From Aquimarina macrocephali JAMB N27 (lineage in GTDB: Bacteria; Bacteroidota; Bacteroidia; Flavobacteriales; Flavobacteriaceae): 64,000 nucleotides of DNA. Each line of letters opens with the position of its first letter. The stretch's first letter is position 1. This document shows, piece by piece, positions 28,952 to 37,598 of the stretch. Below the pieces are notes generated by a model. The model searched no databases. It was not told where the DNA came from and was given only the letters and a program-made list of their open reading frames with translations. The position numbers and the translations under genes are program-made. Where the stretch lies: NCBI RefSeq assembly GCF_000520995.1, contig NZ_JACA01000023.1, forward strand, positions 62,001 through 126,000. Direction: 5' to 3'.

Positions 28952-28996
28952 AAGGGGTTTTAAATATTTCCTTTACGGAAGGGTTTTAAAATTTCT
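28952..28996. repeat. Direct repeat upstream of csgF
   Basis: Two copies of the pattern AAGGGTTTTAAA-ATTTC (28952-28970 and 28978-28996) begin 26 bp apart in the csgE-csgF gap. The copies differ by an inserted base and two changes. This may be a regulator-binding site or part of an internal promoter; evidence is only the repeat itself. Confidence 0.4.
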
Positions 28997-29021
28997 TAAT
29001 GTTTGTTTCATCTTAACTGTT

Positions 29022-29750
29022 TTAATACTGAAAAATATCGTTCTTCTGTTTTTTTAGATCCTTAAAATATTTATATACTTTTCGAATTGCAATTTTCGAC
29101 ATTTGTTCTAAATATTCCAAATCTGGTTTTCCTATAAATTCATGAATAACGTTATCTACTATTTTCACCTGAATAATAGTGCTACGACCAAAGCTTAATT
29201 TCTCATATACTCCAACAACCTTATTACCATTTATTTGGTTTAATGCATATGAAGCATAGAAAAACTCATAAAAGTCTCTTCCAGGTTTGGTTTTAGTCTC
29301 CTCTATTACTATTCCTTTTAATTCAATTCCATCATCAGATGAAATATCATCTTCTGTTGTTTCAGACTCCTGATTAACTTTTTCATTAAAAGCGAGCCTA
29401 TCTTTACCTATAATCTTATCTTCTTCATAGATCAACAAAAGCAATACTATTTTATCACTCTCCTCTACACTAATTGATCCTTGTGAAAGCTCTTTACTTT
29501 CATTTGCCTCTAAAGTAAACCTTCCTTCCTGATCATTTTTAGATACATTATTATCTGCATCTGTTCTAAAGACAGTAATAGTATATTGTAAACTTTTATA
29601 TACTTCTGTAGTATTAGTAGCAGTAGCAACCACAGAAATTGCATTATCAATAGTCACTGTTTTAATTTTGGCTACTACATCAGTATTTGTAAACTGGGCA
29701 AATGAAACCTGAAAAAACAAAGTCGCAAGTATGACAAGTTTAAACTTCAT
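29022..29750 (-). CDS. csgE: Curli assembly protein CsgE, extended form
   Basis: CsgE is the periplasmic factor that closes the CsgG chamber and selects curlin. This protein is 242 residues, about twice E. coli CsgE. The signal peptide ends VSFAQFTN, then an N-terminal half of about 120 residues with beta-rich character precedes the CsgE-like part (GIVIEETKTKPGRDFYEFFYASYALNQ and TIIQVKIVDNVIHEF). The final KVYKYFKDLKKQKNDIFQY is also family-like. The start lies 18 bp after the minor curlin gene. Confidence 0.85.
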   Translation of the reverse strand: MKFKLVILATLFFQVSFAQFTNTDVVAKIKTVTIDNAISVVATATNTTEVYKSLQYTITVFRTDADNNVSKNDQEGRFTLEANESKELSQGSISVEESDKIVLLLLIYEEDKIIGKDRLAFNEKVNQESETTEDDISSDDGIELKGIVIEETKTKPGRDFYEFFYASYALNQINGNKVVGVYEKLSFGRSTIIQVKIVDNVIHEFIGKPDLEYLEQMSKIAIRKVYKYFKDLKKQKNDIFQY

Positions 29751-29768
29751 ACTTTTATGTATCTGTTA

Positions 29769-30290
29769 TTAAAAACTTCTAACAATTATAGTTCTGGCAT
29801 CACCAGACATTTTAAATTTTAAATTCTTTGACAGTTCATTACTCCCAAATCGTTCAAAAATCAAATTATTACCTTCTTGTATGAGTTCTAAATTGGTTGA
29901 TATATCAGGATTAAAAGAAAAATCAGTCACAGAATTGTTATTTCCTGTTTGTATAATTGATTTCTCTATTTCTCTGGCAGATTCCTTTATCTCTACTAAG
30001 TTTTGATCTCCTTTCTGTATTATTTTAATATCTGAAGATTCTGCAATAATAGAAGAAAGCACAACATTACTTGTTCCTATTTGTTGAATAAAAACCGCAT
30101 TCACTCCATTAGAAAGTGATGACGATTCTGCTCCTACTGATAGCACATCATTAACCTGAGACAGGGCAATAAATTTATCTTGATCAGTAATCAAAAGTTG
30201 GCTTTCATCCTTTATATCTTGACCATATCCATTAGAAAAAGTAAAGAAAGTAAAAAACACTAATGCCTGTATAAAAATGGTTTTGTTCAT
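29769..30290 (-). CDS. Curlin-like minor subunit (CsgB-like)
   Basis: A 173-residue secreted protein (signal peptide ending NGYGQD) with a few degenerate curlin repeats, seen as VFIQQIGTSN, IKIIQKGDQN, SIIQTGNNN and LELIQEGNN, spaced about 20-25 residues. The C-terminus ends in a basic stretch (ARTIIVRSF), a feature shared with CsgB nucleators. By position and form it is a likely nucleator or minor subunit; the role is inferred. It follows the major curlin gene after 87 bp that contain a strong hairpin. Confidence 0.75.
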   Translation of the reverse strand: MNKTIFIQALVFFTFFTFSNGYGQDIKDESQLLITDQDKFIALSQVNDVLSVGAESSSLSNGVNAVFIQQIGTSNVVLSSIIAESSDIKIIQKGDQNLVEIKESAREIEKSIIQTGNNNSVTDFSFNPDISTNLELIQEGNNLIFERFGSNELSKNLKFKMSGDARTIIVRSF

Positions 30291-30317
30291 CTTTTTCAGA
30301 ATTTAAAAAATCAAGAT

Positions 30318-30348
30318 AAGAGTTATACTCAATTTGAGTATAACTCTT
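30318..30348 (-). terminator. Intra-operon hairpin (attenuator or mRNA-stabilising stem) after the major curlin gene
   Basis: A perfect 13-bp stem (arms AAGAGTTATACTC and complement, 5-base loop) lies between the major and minor curlin genes. On the minus strand a T-rich stretch with six T follows 7 bases after the stem. This would allow partial termination or protect the curlin mRNA 3' end, making more curlin than export machinery. Confidence 0.65.
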
Positions 30349-30377
30349 AATAAAGATATTAGTTTAGTCAAATCTAA

Positions 30378-31901
30378 TTAATTCGAACCAAGTTGGCCTA
30401 CTGTAGCGGCATTGTTCACTCCTGTTTGAAGAATTGTGCTAATGTTCATATCTCCTATCTGAGTTACATAAGTATTATTACCAGTCCCAAACTGAGTATC
30501 TTTTGCGATATTACCATTTCCAAATTGCACGATATCACTTATGTTTTTTACTCCGTTTTGAGATGAAGTCACTCTGTTCTCGTCACCAAATTGAAGTTGG
30601 GAAATACGGTTATTTTCCCCAGCCAAATTTAAATCTAAATTTCCTTCCTGAGAAGCTTCAGCAGTATTACCATTCCCCATTTGAAGTTGTGTTGTACTGT
30701 TTTCTCCTCCAAAGTTTATAAGGTTCTGAGTAGCAGAAGCATTGTTTCTATCTCCTAACTGAGCTTGTAATATAACGTTATTATCTTCTTCGTGTCTTGC
30801 AAATGCTTCGTTGCCATTACCAGATTGAAATTGACTTACAAGACCGCTTCTAGAAGTAAAGAACAATCCTCCTTGTACAGAAGTCGCATTGTTACCAACT
30901 CCTGTTTGACTTTGGGCTGCTGTATTGTTTGCTCCTGATTGTGTTGTTGAAGCAACATTTTCATCACCAGATTGTGATTGATCAGAAATATTAGTACTTC
31001 CGTTTTGAGATGCTGTAGCTGCATTACTATTACCTTCTTGTACTTGAGTAGCTAAGTTGTCTCCTCCAAAAGATCCTAAGTTTTGCTCTGCACTTGCATC
31101 ATTAGAGTCTCCTGTCTGACTTTGAAGAATAGTATTATTATCTTCTTCGTGATTAGCAAACGCATTATTTTCATCACCTGCTTGTATTTGCTCTACTCTT
31201 CCTCCTCTAGAATCAAAAAGAGTACTACCTTGAACAGAATTTGCAGTGTTACCCCCACCTTCTTGGTCTTGACTCACAGAGTTATTATTCCCCCACTGTC
31301 CTGCAGTAGCGATATTAGCGTCTCCTATTTGTGACTGTGAAGAAAGATTGTTCTGTCCTACTTGTGTGATAGATGCTACGTTAAAGCTTCCTTCTTGATT
31401 AAGTTCACTAAAGTTATCTATTCCTTCTTGACTTGAAGATCCTGAATTGCCATCTCCAAATTGAACCTGAATAGCAGTATTGGTTAATCCTTTCTGAGAT
31501 ACTGTAGCTTCGTTTCTATCTCCTTCTTGAAGTTGATTAGCTACATTGCCTCCTCCTTCAAATGCTAAGTTTTGAGTAGCTCTAGCAGAATTACCATTAC
31601 CTACCTGTACTTGATACACCTGATTATCAGCTTCCTCATGATGAGCAAAAGCCGAGTTCTTATCTCCTGTTTGAGATTGTTCTACAACTCCGTTACTTGA
31701 ATTAAATGCGGCAGTACCTTGGATGGCCTCTGCATTATTAGCCTTTCCTTCTTGAGTTGTTAAAGAAGAATTAGTTGCCCCTACCTGAGAAATATTAGCA
31801 ATATTATCGTCCCCGGTTTGAGTAACATTACTATTGTTTGACTGTGCGATCATTGCCGTAGCGCTTAATAAAGCTGCTAAGCTAAAAACTAATTTTTTCA
31901 T
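30378..31901 (-). CDS. Major curlin-repeat amyloid subunit (CsgA-like), enlarged
   Basis: A 507-residue secreted protein; the signal peptide ends TAMIAQ. Nearly the whole mature chain is curlin repeats of the form QxGxxNxAxxxQ with 20-24 residue spacing, about 20 copies, far more than the five of E. coli CsgA. Over this lies a larger repeat unit: three modules share AFAxHEExxN (HEE at residues 88-90, 251-253 and 370-372), followed by QNL, FGG and a TQxQxG segment. It should fold into an extended beta-solenoid amyloid outside the cell. It is the first gene of the operon. Confidence 0.9.
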   Translation of the reverse strand: MKKLVFSLAALLSATAMIAQSNNSNVTQTGDDNIANISQVGATNSSLTTQEGKANNAEAIQGTAAFNSSNGVVEQSQTGDKNSAFAHHEEADNQVYQVQVGNGNSARATQNLAFEGGGNVANQLQEGDRNEATVSQKGLTNTAIQVQFGDGNSGSSSQEGIDNFSELNQEGSFNVASITQVGQNNLSSQSQIGDANIATAGQWGNNNSVSQDQEGGGNTANSVQGSTLFDSRGGRVEQIQAGDENNAFANHEEDNNTILQSQTGDSNDASAEQNLGSFGGDNLATQVQEGNSNAATASQNGSTNISDQSQSGDENVASTTQSGANNTAAQSQTGVGNNATSVQGGLFFTSRSGLVSQFQSGNGNEAFARHEEDNNVILQAQLGDRNNASATQNLINFGGENSTTQLQMGNGNTAEASQEGNLDLNLAGENNRISQLQFGDENRVTSSQNGVKNISDIVQFGNGNIAKDTQFGTGNNTYVTQIGDMNISTILQTGVNNAATVGQLGSN

Positions 31902-32009
31902 ACGTAATATATATTAAAAGTGATTAAATTGAGTTACTTCCTTTAAAATTTTACAGCACAAGAACAATAAAGATCAGAAAAATCTAATCTCCACTATTAT
32001 TCAGTAAAA

Positions 32010-32043
32010 CAAATATATTTTGGGACCTGGGGGGTATAATCAA
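32010..32043 (-). promoter_or_regulatory. Candidate promoter of the curli operon
   Basis: On the minus strand TATATTTG (32017-32010) matches the -7 form, and TTG (32043-32041) lies 23 bases upstream, longer than the usual 19-20. The leader to the curlin ATG would be about 100 nt. The rest of the 31902-32237 gap holds only the glnN-side terminator. Confidence 0.4.
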
Positions 32044-32133
32044 AAGTATGACGACCATTTTGATATTATCAAATTTAGGAAAATATTAAAGCTATTATTA
32101 TCAATTCCCCAACTATTCGATGAAATACATGTA

Positions 32134-32168
32134 AAAAAACCACAGAAAAATAGATTTCTATGGTTTTT
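32134..32168 (-). terminator. Terminator downstream of glutamine synthetase III
   Basis: A 14-bp stem with one mismatch (arms AAAAACC.. and ..GGTTTTT) with seven T on the minus strand, about 70 bases past the gene's stop. It insulates the curli promoter from read-through. Confidence 0.75.
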
Positions 32169-32237
32169 AGAGGGTTTATCAAATATCATTTTTTCACTAA
32201 AATTTACTTGAAAAAAAAATCGTAGGTTAATTCTTAC

Positions 32238-34424
32238 CTATCTTGTAAAGAGCAGTTCTCTATATTTTGTTAATGGCCACAATTCATCATCTACAAGTAA
32301 TTCTAATTTATCACAACTATATCTGATTTCATCAAATAGAGGTTTTACTTTATCACAATAACTAGAAGCTTTTTTCTCTAGATCTTCAAGTTTATTTGCT
32401 TTTTTACGTGCTTCGGTCATTTCATTAACCTTGGTATTAATTTTTCCGATATGCCCCGAAATCTCTTCTATGATTTCCATTTGCTCCTTAGCATACTTTT
32501 TGAAATCTTTATCATATAGTTCTTTTAGTCCAGACACATTATTTATTAACATATTTTGATACCGTATTGCAGTAGGAATCACATGGTTTCGAGCAATATC
32601 TCCCAGAACTCTACCCTCTATCTGAATTCTTAACACATATTCTTCGACTTCAATTTCATAACGAGCTTCGGCTTCGACCTTATTCATAACACCCATTTCT
32701 TCAAAAAGCTTCAGGTTTTTCTTAGAAACCTTAGCTTTTAATGCTTCTGGAGTAGTTTTATTGTTACTTAACCCTCTCTTCTTAGCTTCTTTTTCCCATT
32801 CATCGCCATACCCATTTCCTTCAAAAAGTATATTTTTAGATTGTTTTATATACTCTCTTAGCACATTAAATATCGCTTCGTCTTTTTTGAGTTCTTTTTT
32901 ATCAATTAATGTATCAACTTCTTTCTTAAAATCTACTAGCTGTTTAGCCACAATAGTATTAAGAATTGTCATTGGATTTGCACAATTTGCTTTGGATCCT
33001 ACAGCTCTAAATTCAAATTTATTTCCAGTAAAAGCAAAAGGAGAGGTTCTATTACGGTCTGTATTGTCTAATAAAATCTCTGGTATTTTTCCTACGACGT
33101 TTAATTTAAGATCTGTTTTTTCTTGTGGAGATAATTTCCCATTGGTAACTCCTTCTAATTCTTTAAGCACAGCTGTTAATTGTTCTCCTATAAATACAGA
33201 CATAATAGCTGGTGGCGCCTCATTAGCTCCAAGGCGGTGATCATTACTAGCCGAAGCTATACCTGCTCTCATTAATTCCTCATTTTCATTAATAGCTTTA
33301 ATAGTATTGATGAAAAAAGTCAAAAACTGAAGGTTACTCATCGGCGTTTTTCCTGGGCCTAATAAATTTACACCAGTATTTGTTGCCAAAGACCAATTAT
33401 TATGCTTTCCCGAACCATTTACTCCTGCAAACGGCTTCTCATGTAATAACACTTTTAAGTCATGTCTCGCTGCCACTTTATCCATAACATCCATTAATAA
33501 AGAGTTATGATCAACAGCCAGGTTCGTTTCTTCATATATAGGAGCTAACTCAAATTGATTAGGAGCTACCTCATTGTGCCGTGTTTTAACAGGAATACCA
33601 AGCAGCATACATTCTGTTTCTAAATCCCTCATATAATCCAAAGCTCTGATAGGGATGCTTCCAAAATAGTGATCGTCTAATTGTTGTCCCTTTGCAGAAG
33701 AGTGACCAAGTAGTGTTCTACCCGTCATAACGATATCGGGTCTGGAGAATGCCAATGCACTATCAATCAAAAAATACTCTTGTTCCCAACCCAAAGAAGC
33801 ATTAACTTTCTTTACATTCTTGTCAAAATATTTAGCAACTCCTGTTGCGGCATTATCCACGGCTTGTAAAGCTCTTAATAATGGCGTTTTATAATCAAGT
33901 GCCTCCCCTGTATAGGCAACAAAAACAGTTGGAATACATAATGTGGTACCATAAATAAAAGCAGGAGAAGTAGGATCCCACGCTGTATATCCTCTAGCTT
34001 CAAAAGTATTACGAATACCTCCATTAGGGAAAGAAGATGCGTCTGGTTCTTGTTGTACCAATTGCCCCCCTCCAAATTTTTCGATTGCTTGCCCATTACC
34101 TGTGGTTTCAAAAAAGGCATCATGTTTTTCTGCCGTAGCCCCTGTTAATGGCTGAAACCAATGTGTATAATGTGTCACACCTTTAGAAAGTGCCCATTCT
34201 TTCATCGCCGATGAAATCTGATCAGCAATCTTGCGATCAATTTTAGAACCATGCTCTATGGCATCCATTACACTACTATACGCATCTTTGGTAAGATACT
34301 GCAGCATTGTTGTTTGATTAAATACATTGTTACCAAATAATACAGATCGACGTTCTGTTTCTGTAACTATAACAGGTTTACGATGTAACGTTTCTTTTAG
34401 TGCTTGAAATCTGAGTGTTGACAT
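32238..34424 (-). CDS. glnN: Glutamine synthetase type III
   Basis: This makes glutamine from glutamate, ammonia and ATP. The 728-residue size and sequence place it in GSIII, a dodecameric type frequent in Bacteroidota. Visible motifs are KFGGGQLVQQEPDASSFPNG, the substrate region ASLGWEQEYFLID, KTRHNEVAPNQFELAPIYEE, and FAGVNGSGKHNNWSLAT. A hydrophilic helical C-terminal region follows (about 580-728). The frame is open from ATG 34445, but a TATCTTTG -7 box (34450-34443, minus) overlaps it, so ATG 34424 (MSTLRFQ) is preferred. It is divergent from a type II enzyme. Confidence 0.95.
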   Translation of the reverse strand: MSTLRFQALKETLHRKPVIVTETERRSVLFGNNVFNQTTMLQYLTKDAYSSVMDAIEHGSKIDRKIADQISSAMKEWALSKGVTHYTHWFQPLTGATAEKHDAFFETTGNGQAIEKFGGGQLVQQEPDASSFPNGGIRNTFEARGYTAWDPTSPAFIYGTTLCIPTVFVAYTGEALDYKTPLLRALQAVDNAATGVAKYFDKNVKKVNASLGWEQEYFLIDSALAFSRPDIVMTGRTLLGHSSAKGQQLDDHYFGSIPIRALDYMRDLETECMLLGIPVKTRHNEVAPNQFELAPIYEETNLAVDHNSLLMDVMDKVAARHDLKVLLHEKPFAGVNGSGKHNNWSLATNTGVNLLGPGKTPMSNLQFLTFFINTIKAINENEELMRAGIASASNDHRLGANEAPPAIMSVFIGEQLTAVLKELEGVTNGKLSPQEKTDLKLNVVGKIPEILLDNTDRNRTSPFAFTGNKFEFRAVGSKANCANPMTILNTIVAKQLVDFKKEVDTLIDKKELKKDEAIFNVLREYIKQSKNILFEGNGYGDEWEKEAKKRGLSNNKTTPEALKAKVSKKNLKLFEEMGVMNKVEAEARYEIEVEEYVLRIQIEGRVLGDIARNHVIPTAIRYQNMLINNVSGLKELYDKDFKKYAKEQMEIIEEISGHIGKINTKVNEMTEARKKANKLEDLEKKASSYCDKVKPLFDEIRYSCDKLELLVDDELWPLTKYRELLFTR

Positions 34425-34511
34425 AATTAAGTGAGTTTTATACAAAGATATAAGAAGTTTCTATTGATAATATAAAAAATATTTTCTTTCAAAATTAATA
34501 ATTATTAAAAA

Positions 34512-34592
34512 CACCCCCTAAAAAAATAGGGTATCAATAAAAATTAGTACAAATATAATTATATACCCCCTAATTTTTTGGTAATACCAAAA
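34512..34592. promoter_or_regulatory. Regulatory region between the two glutamine synthetase genes
   Basis: The divergent 218-bp gap holds two copies of ACCCCCTAA (34512-34520 and 34564-34572, 52 bp apart) and a dyad TTTTGGT-AAT-ACCAAAA (34576-34592). No TAnnTTTG box is seen for the plus-strand gene, so transcription may need an activator or another sigma factor. Role inferred from position. Confidence 0.4.
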
Positions 34593-34642
34593 TATAAATT
34601 AATTTTACCCCTTGTAACAATTCAATTTATAAAGTATTAATT

Positions 34643-35668
34643 ATGAGTAAAGCTAAATTAGAATACATTTGGCTAGATGGTTATAAACCAACTGCTAACT
34701 TAAGAAGTAAAACAAAAATTGAAGAAAACTTTAGCGGAAAGCTAGAAGATTGCCCAATGTGGTCTTTTGATGGTAGTTCTACAAGACAAGCAGTAGGTGG
34801 TTCTTCTGATTGTTTATTAAAACCTGTTGCTATATATCCTGATCCTGCAAGAAAAAATGGATATCTGGTAATGACAGAAGTTTTAAATTCTGATGGAACA
34901 CAACACGAATCTAACGCAAGAGCAACAATCGATGATGATGATAATGATTTTTGGTTTGGTTTTGAGCAAGAATACTTTATTATGGATTCTAAAACACAAT
35001 TGCCATTAGGATTTCCTGTTGGCGGTTACCCAGGTCCACAAGGTATGTATTACTGCTCTGTAGGAGGTAGAAACACACATGGAAGAGATTTTGTTGAAGA
35101 ACATGCTGATTTGTGTATTGCTGCCGGACTTAACTTTGAAGGAATCAACCAAGAAGTTGCCAGTGGGCAATGGGAATTTCAACTGTTTGCTAAAGGAGCT
35201 AAAAAAGCCGGAGATGAAATATGGATAGCTCGATATTTATTAGATCGTCTTACTGAGCATTACGGATATTATATAGAATATCACCCTAAACCTATTAAAG
35301 GGGATTGGAATGGTTCTGGTATGCATGCAAACTTTTCTAACGAAGTATTAAGAACTTGTGGTTCTAAAGAAGTTTATGAAACTATTTGTGAAGCATTCAG
35401 ACCTCTTACCAAAGAACATATTGCTGTGTACGGTGAGTTTAACGACCAACGATTAACAGGTGAACATGAAACACAGTCTATACATGAATTCTCTTATGGA
35501 ATATCAGACAGAGGAGCATCTATAAGAATTCCTATTATTACCGTAGAAAAAGGATGGAAAGGTTGGCTAGAAGATCGTCGACCTGCTTCTAACGGTGATC
35601 CATATAAAATTGCTGCTAGAATTGTAACCACTGTTAAAACAGCAGATCTTGCAGCTGTAATGGTATAA
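34643..35668 (+). CDS. Glutamine synthetase type II (eukaryotic-like, beta-grasp)
   Basis: A 341-residue glutamine synthetase of the short, eukaryote-like type II class. The N-terminal beta-grasp part contains EYIWLDGYKPTANLRSKT and CPMWSFDGSSTRQA. The catalytic part has WFGFEQEYFIMD, GINQEVASGQWEFQ (metal and glutamate site), GSGMHANFS, and RGASIRIPI near the nucleotide site. It is transcribed away from the type III enzyme, and a strong terminator follows. Presence of two enzyme types suggests different nitrogen states, but this is inference. Confidence 0.93.
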   Translation: MSKAKLEYIWLDGYKPTANLRSKTKIEENFSGKLEDCPMWSFDGSSTRQAVGGSSDCLLKPVAIYPDPARKNGYLVMTEVLNSDGTQHESNARATIDDDDNDFWFGFEQEYFIMDSKTQLPLGFPVGGYPGPQGMYYCSVGGRNTHGRDFVEEHADLCIAAGLNFEGINQEVASGQWEFQLFAKGAKKAGDEIWIARYLLDRLTEHYGYYIEYHPKPIKGDWNGSGMHANFSNEVLRTCGSKEVYETICEAFRPLTKEHIAVYGEFNDQRLTGEHETQSIHEFSYGISDRGASIRIPIITVEKGWKGWLEDRRPASNGDPYKIAARIVTTVKTADLAAVMV

Positions 35669-35711
35669 CAATTTATTGTATGTAATTTAACTAACTAAGT
35701 TGATTAACCAC

Positions 35712-35750
35712 CAAAAACACCTTTAGAAATTTCCTAAAGGTGTTTTTTTA
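35712..35750. terminator. Bidirectional terminator
   Basis: Stem AAAACACCTTTAG and complement (loop AAATTTC), followed by seven T, between the type II glutamine synthetase and the convergent LytTR regulator. Confidence 0.9.
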
Positions 35751-35765
35751 TTGCATTTATATAAA

Positions 35766-36488
35766 TTACAATCCTAATTGCTCTCTAAATTTGATAGATT
35801 GTCTTCTGGATATTTCTATTTCTAAATCTGAACCCATATTAACTTTTAACTTACCATTAAACCAAGGAACAACCTTTTCTATAAAGTTAAGATTAATGAT
35901 TTGTTGTCTGTTGGCTCTGAAAAAAGTTTTTGCAGGAAGTTTTTGCTCTATTTGGTTTAGAGATTTATAAATTAATGGAGCTTCTTGATCAACGTACACC
36001 CTCGTATAATTCCCGACTACTTCAAAAAGTTTTATCTCTGATATAGTTACCAACCAACATTTTTCTCCTTCTTTAATAAAAATTTGACTGGTTTCTGATA
36101 GCTTTTCTTTTGATTCTGAAGCTTTCCTTTCTTCTATAGTTTTTTGTATTTTTTCTATCGTCCTAGAAAACCTTTCTTCATTAATTGGTTTCAACAAATA
36201 ATCAAACGCATTATACTCAAACGACTTAATTGCATATTCATCATAAGCAGTTGTAAAAACAACCAGAGGTACCTGATCTAGCATTTCTAATAAGTCAAAA
36301 CCATTTTTTTCTGGCATATTAATATCCAGGAATAAAATATCTGGATTTGTACTTGTTATAAGTTCATACCCTTGATCCACATTTTCGGCTTCGCCAATGA
36401 CCTCTACAAAAGGATACTTTTTAAGCAACTCTTTTAATTCATTACGTGCTAAACGTGAATCTTCGACAATAACAGCAGTATTACTCAT
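35766..36488 (-). CDS. LytTR-type response regulator
   Basis: A 240-residue response regulator. The receiver domain (residues 1-120) has the phosphoacceptor Asp in ILFLDINMPEKNG, TTAYDEYAIKSF, and Lys in YLLKPINEERF. The LytTR DNA-binding domain (about 145-240) shows IKLFEVVGNYTRVY and FRANRQQIINLNFI. Its start overlaps the end of the kinase gene by 8 bp, a typical coupled pair. The targets are not shown. Confidence 0.95.
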   Translation of the reverse strand: MSNTAVIVEDSRLARNELKELLKKYPFVEVIGEAENVDQGYELITSTNPDILFLDINMPEKNGFDLLEMLDQVPLVVFTTAYDEYAIKSFEYNAFDYLLKPINEERFSRTIEKIQKTIEERKASESKEKLSETSQIFIKEGEKCWLVTISEIKLFEVVGNYTRVYVDQEAPLIYKSLNQIEQKLPAKTFFRANRQQIINLNFIEKVVPWFNGKLKVNMGSDLEIEISRRQSIKFREQLGL

Positions 36489-37539
36489 CTAATGGTATTT
36501 TTATTCTGGCAACTACTTCATTACCTTCTTCTTTCAATTCAAAAAAAGATGTTGCACCATACAACAACCGTAGTCTTTCTGATATATTTTGAAGCCCAAT
36601 TCTTGTAGTAGACCCACTTTCTTTTAGCTCTCCTGTATTATGTACCTCAATTTGCAAGTTATTATTTTCTGTCCTTATTTTTAAAGACACTACCCCTCCT
36701 CCAATTTGATTAGAAACCCCGTGTTTTATAGCATTTTCTACTAACATCTGAATCAACATAGGAGGAATCTCTATATCTAATATACCTTCCTCAATTTCTT
36801 CATGATACCGCAATCGCTTTTCTAATTGAATCTTTGACAATTCGATATAATTATTAACGATCTCAATTTCTTCTTCAAGAGTTATTTTATCTACTTTGTT
36901 ACTATTTAATGAATACCTTAATAATTCTGATAATTTAGTAATCATTTCTCGGGATTTATGCACATCTTCTAGCATTAACGCCCTAATATTATTAAGGCTA
37001 TTGAACATAAAATGAGGGTTAATTTGACCTTTAAGCGTATTAAGTTGGGATTCTCTTAATGTACTCTTTAATTGCAAGCCTTCTACTTTTCCTTTTTGAG
37101 CTCTTAGAATTGAATTTATTGAGAAATAAAGAATCAGCCAAAAAAATAGAATCACAGAGATATTGATAAAATTGAGAATATAATCATTTAAAGATCTATC
37201 TAATTCTTTGTTTTCGATATTTACATATAATAAATAAACCAAAGCTTCTACAAATATTGTCATTGACAAACATATAAGCATGTAGATCAGAAGTATTCTA
37301 ACAATTACTCTAACACTTATAATTTCTATGAGAATTTTATTTCTTATTAACAACCATAGCAACGAAGAGAACAATATTCCTGCACCGGTAAATAAGATTG
37401 CTTCAGAAACAATATAGGTTTGAGATAATGTTTTTTCATAGTTAAACTTTGTATACATAATAAGACAACCAGGAATCCCCCAACCTAAAAGTTGTAAAAT
37501 CCAAAACCAGTTCTTTTTTGAAATTTTTGATGTATTCAA
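36481..37539 (-). CDS. LytS/YehU-type sensor histidine kinase
   Basis: A 352-residue membrane kinase. Four hydrophobic segments fill about residues 12-150. The His_kinase domain contains the phosphorylated His in QINPHFMFNSLNNIRALM (about residue 175), and the HATPase_c region shows IPPMLIQMLVENAIKHG with the N-box Asn, and a G-box near GLQNISERL. No extracytoplasmic sensor domain is seen, so signals may be sensed by the membrane part. Pairs with the overlapping LytTR regulator. Confidence 0.93.
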   Translation of the reverse strand: MNTSKISKKNWFWILQLLGWGIPGCLIMYTKFNYEKTLSQTYIVSEAILFTGAGILFSSLLWLLIRNKILIEIISVRVIVRILLIYMLICLSMTIFVEALVYLLYVNIENKELDRSLNDYILNFINISVILFFWLILYFSINSILRAQKGKVEGLQLKSTLRESQLNTLKGQINPHFMFNSLNNIRALMLEDVHKSREMITKLSELLRYSLNSNKVDKITLEEEIEIVNNYIELSKIQLEKRLRYHEEIEEGILDIEIPPMLIQMLVENAIKHGVSNQIGGGVVSLKIRTENNNLQIEVHNTGELKESGSTTRIGLQNISERLRLLYGATSFFELKEEGNEVVARIKIPLDE

Positions 37540-37598
37540 ACTGTAATATAGTTTATCATAATTGCATAAAAATCCAGGGGTTATCTAACTTTAAAAAA

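Noticed and set aside
30503..31334. Frames opposite the curlin repeats
   Set aside because: They follow the codon periodicity of the curlin repeats on the other strand and are not independent genes.
30378..31901. Possible CRISPR-like array because of regular short repeats
   Set aside because: The regular units are in-frame protein repeats (curlin) with codon variation, not identical DNA repeats with unique spacers.
32020..32211. A 63-codon frame beginning MGPGGYNQKYDD between curlin and glutamine synthetase III genes
   Set aside because: It runs through the terminator hairpin and the candidate curli promoter, and its composition is that of AT-rich intergenic DNA.
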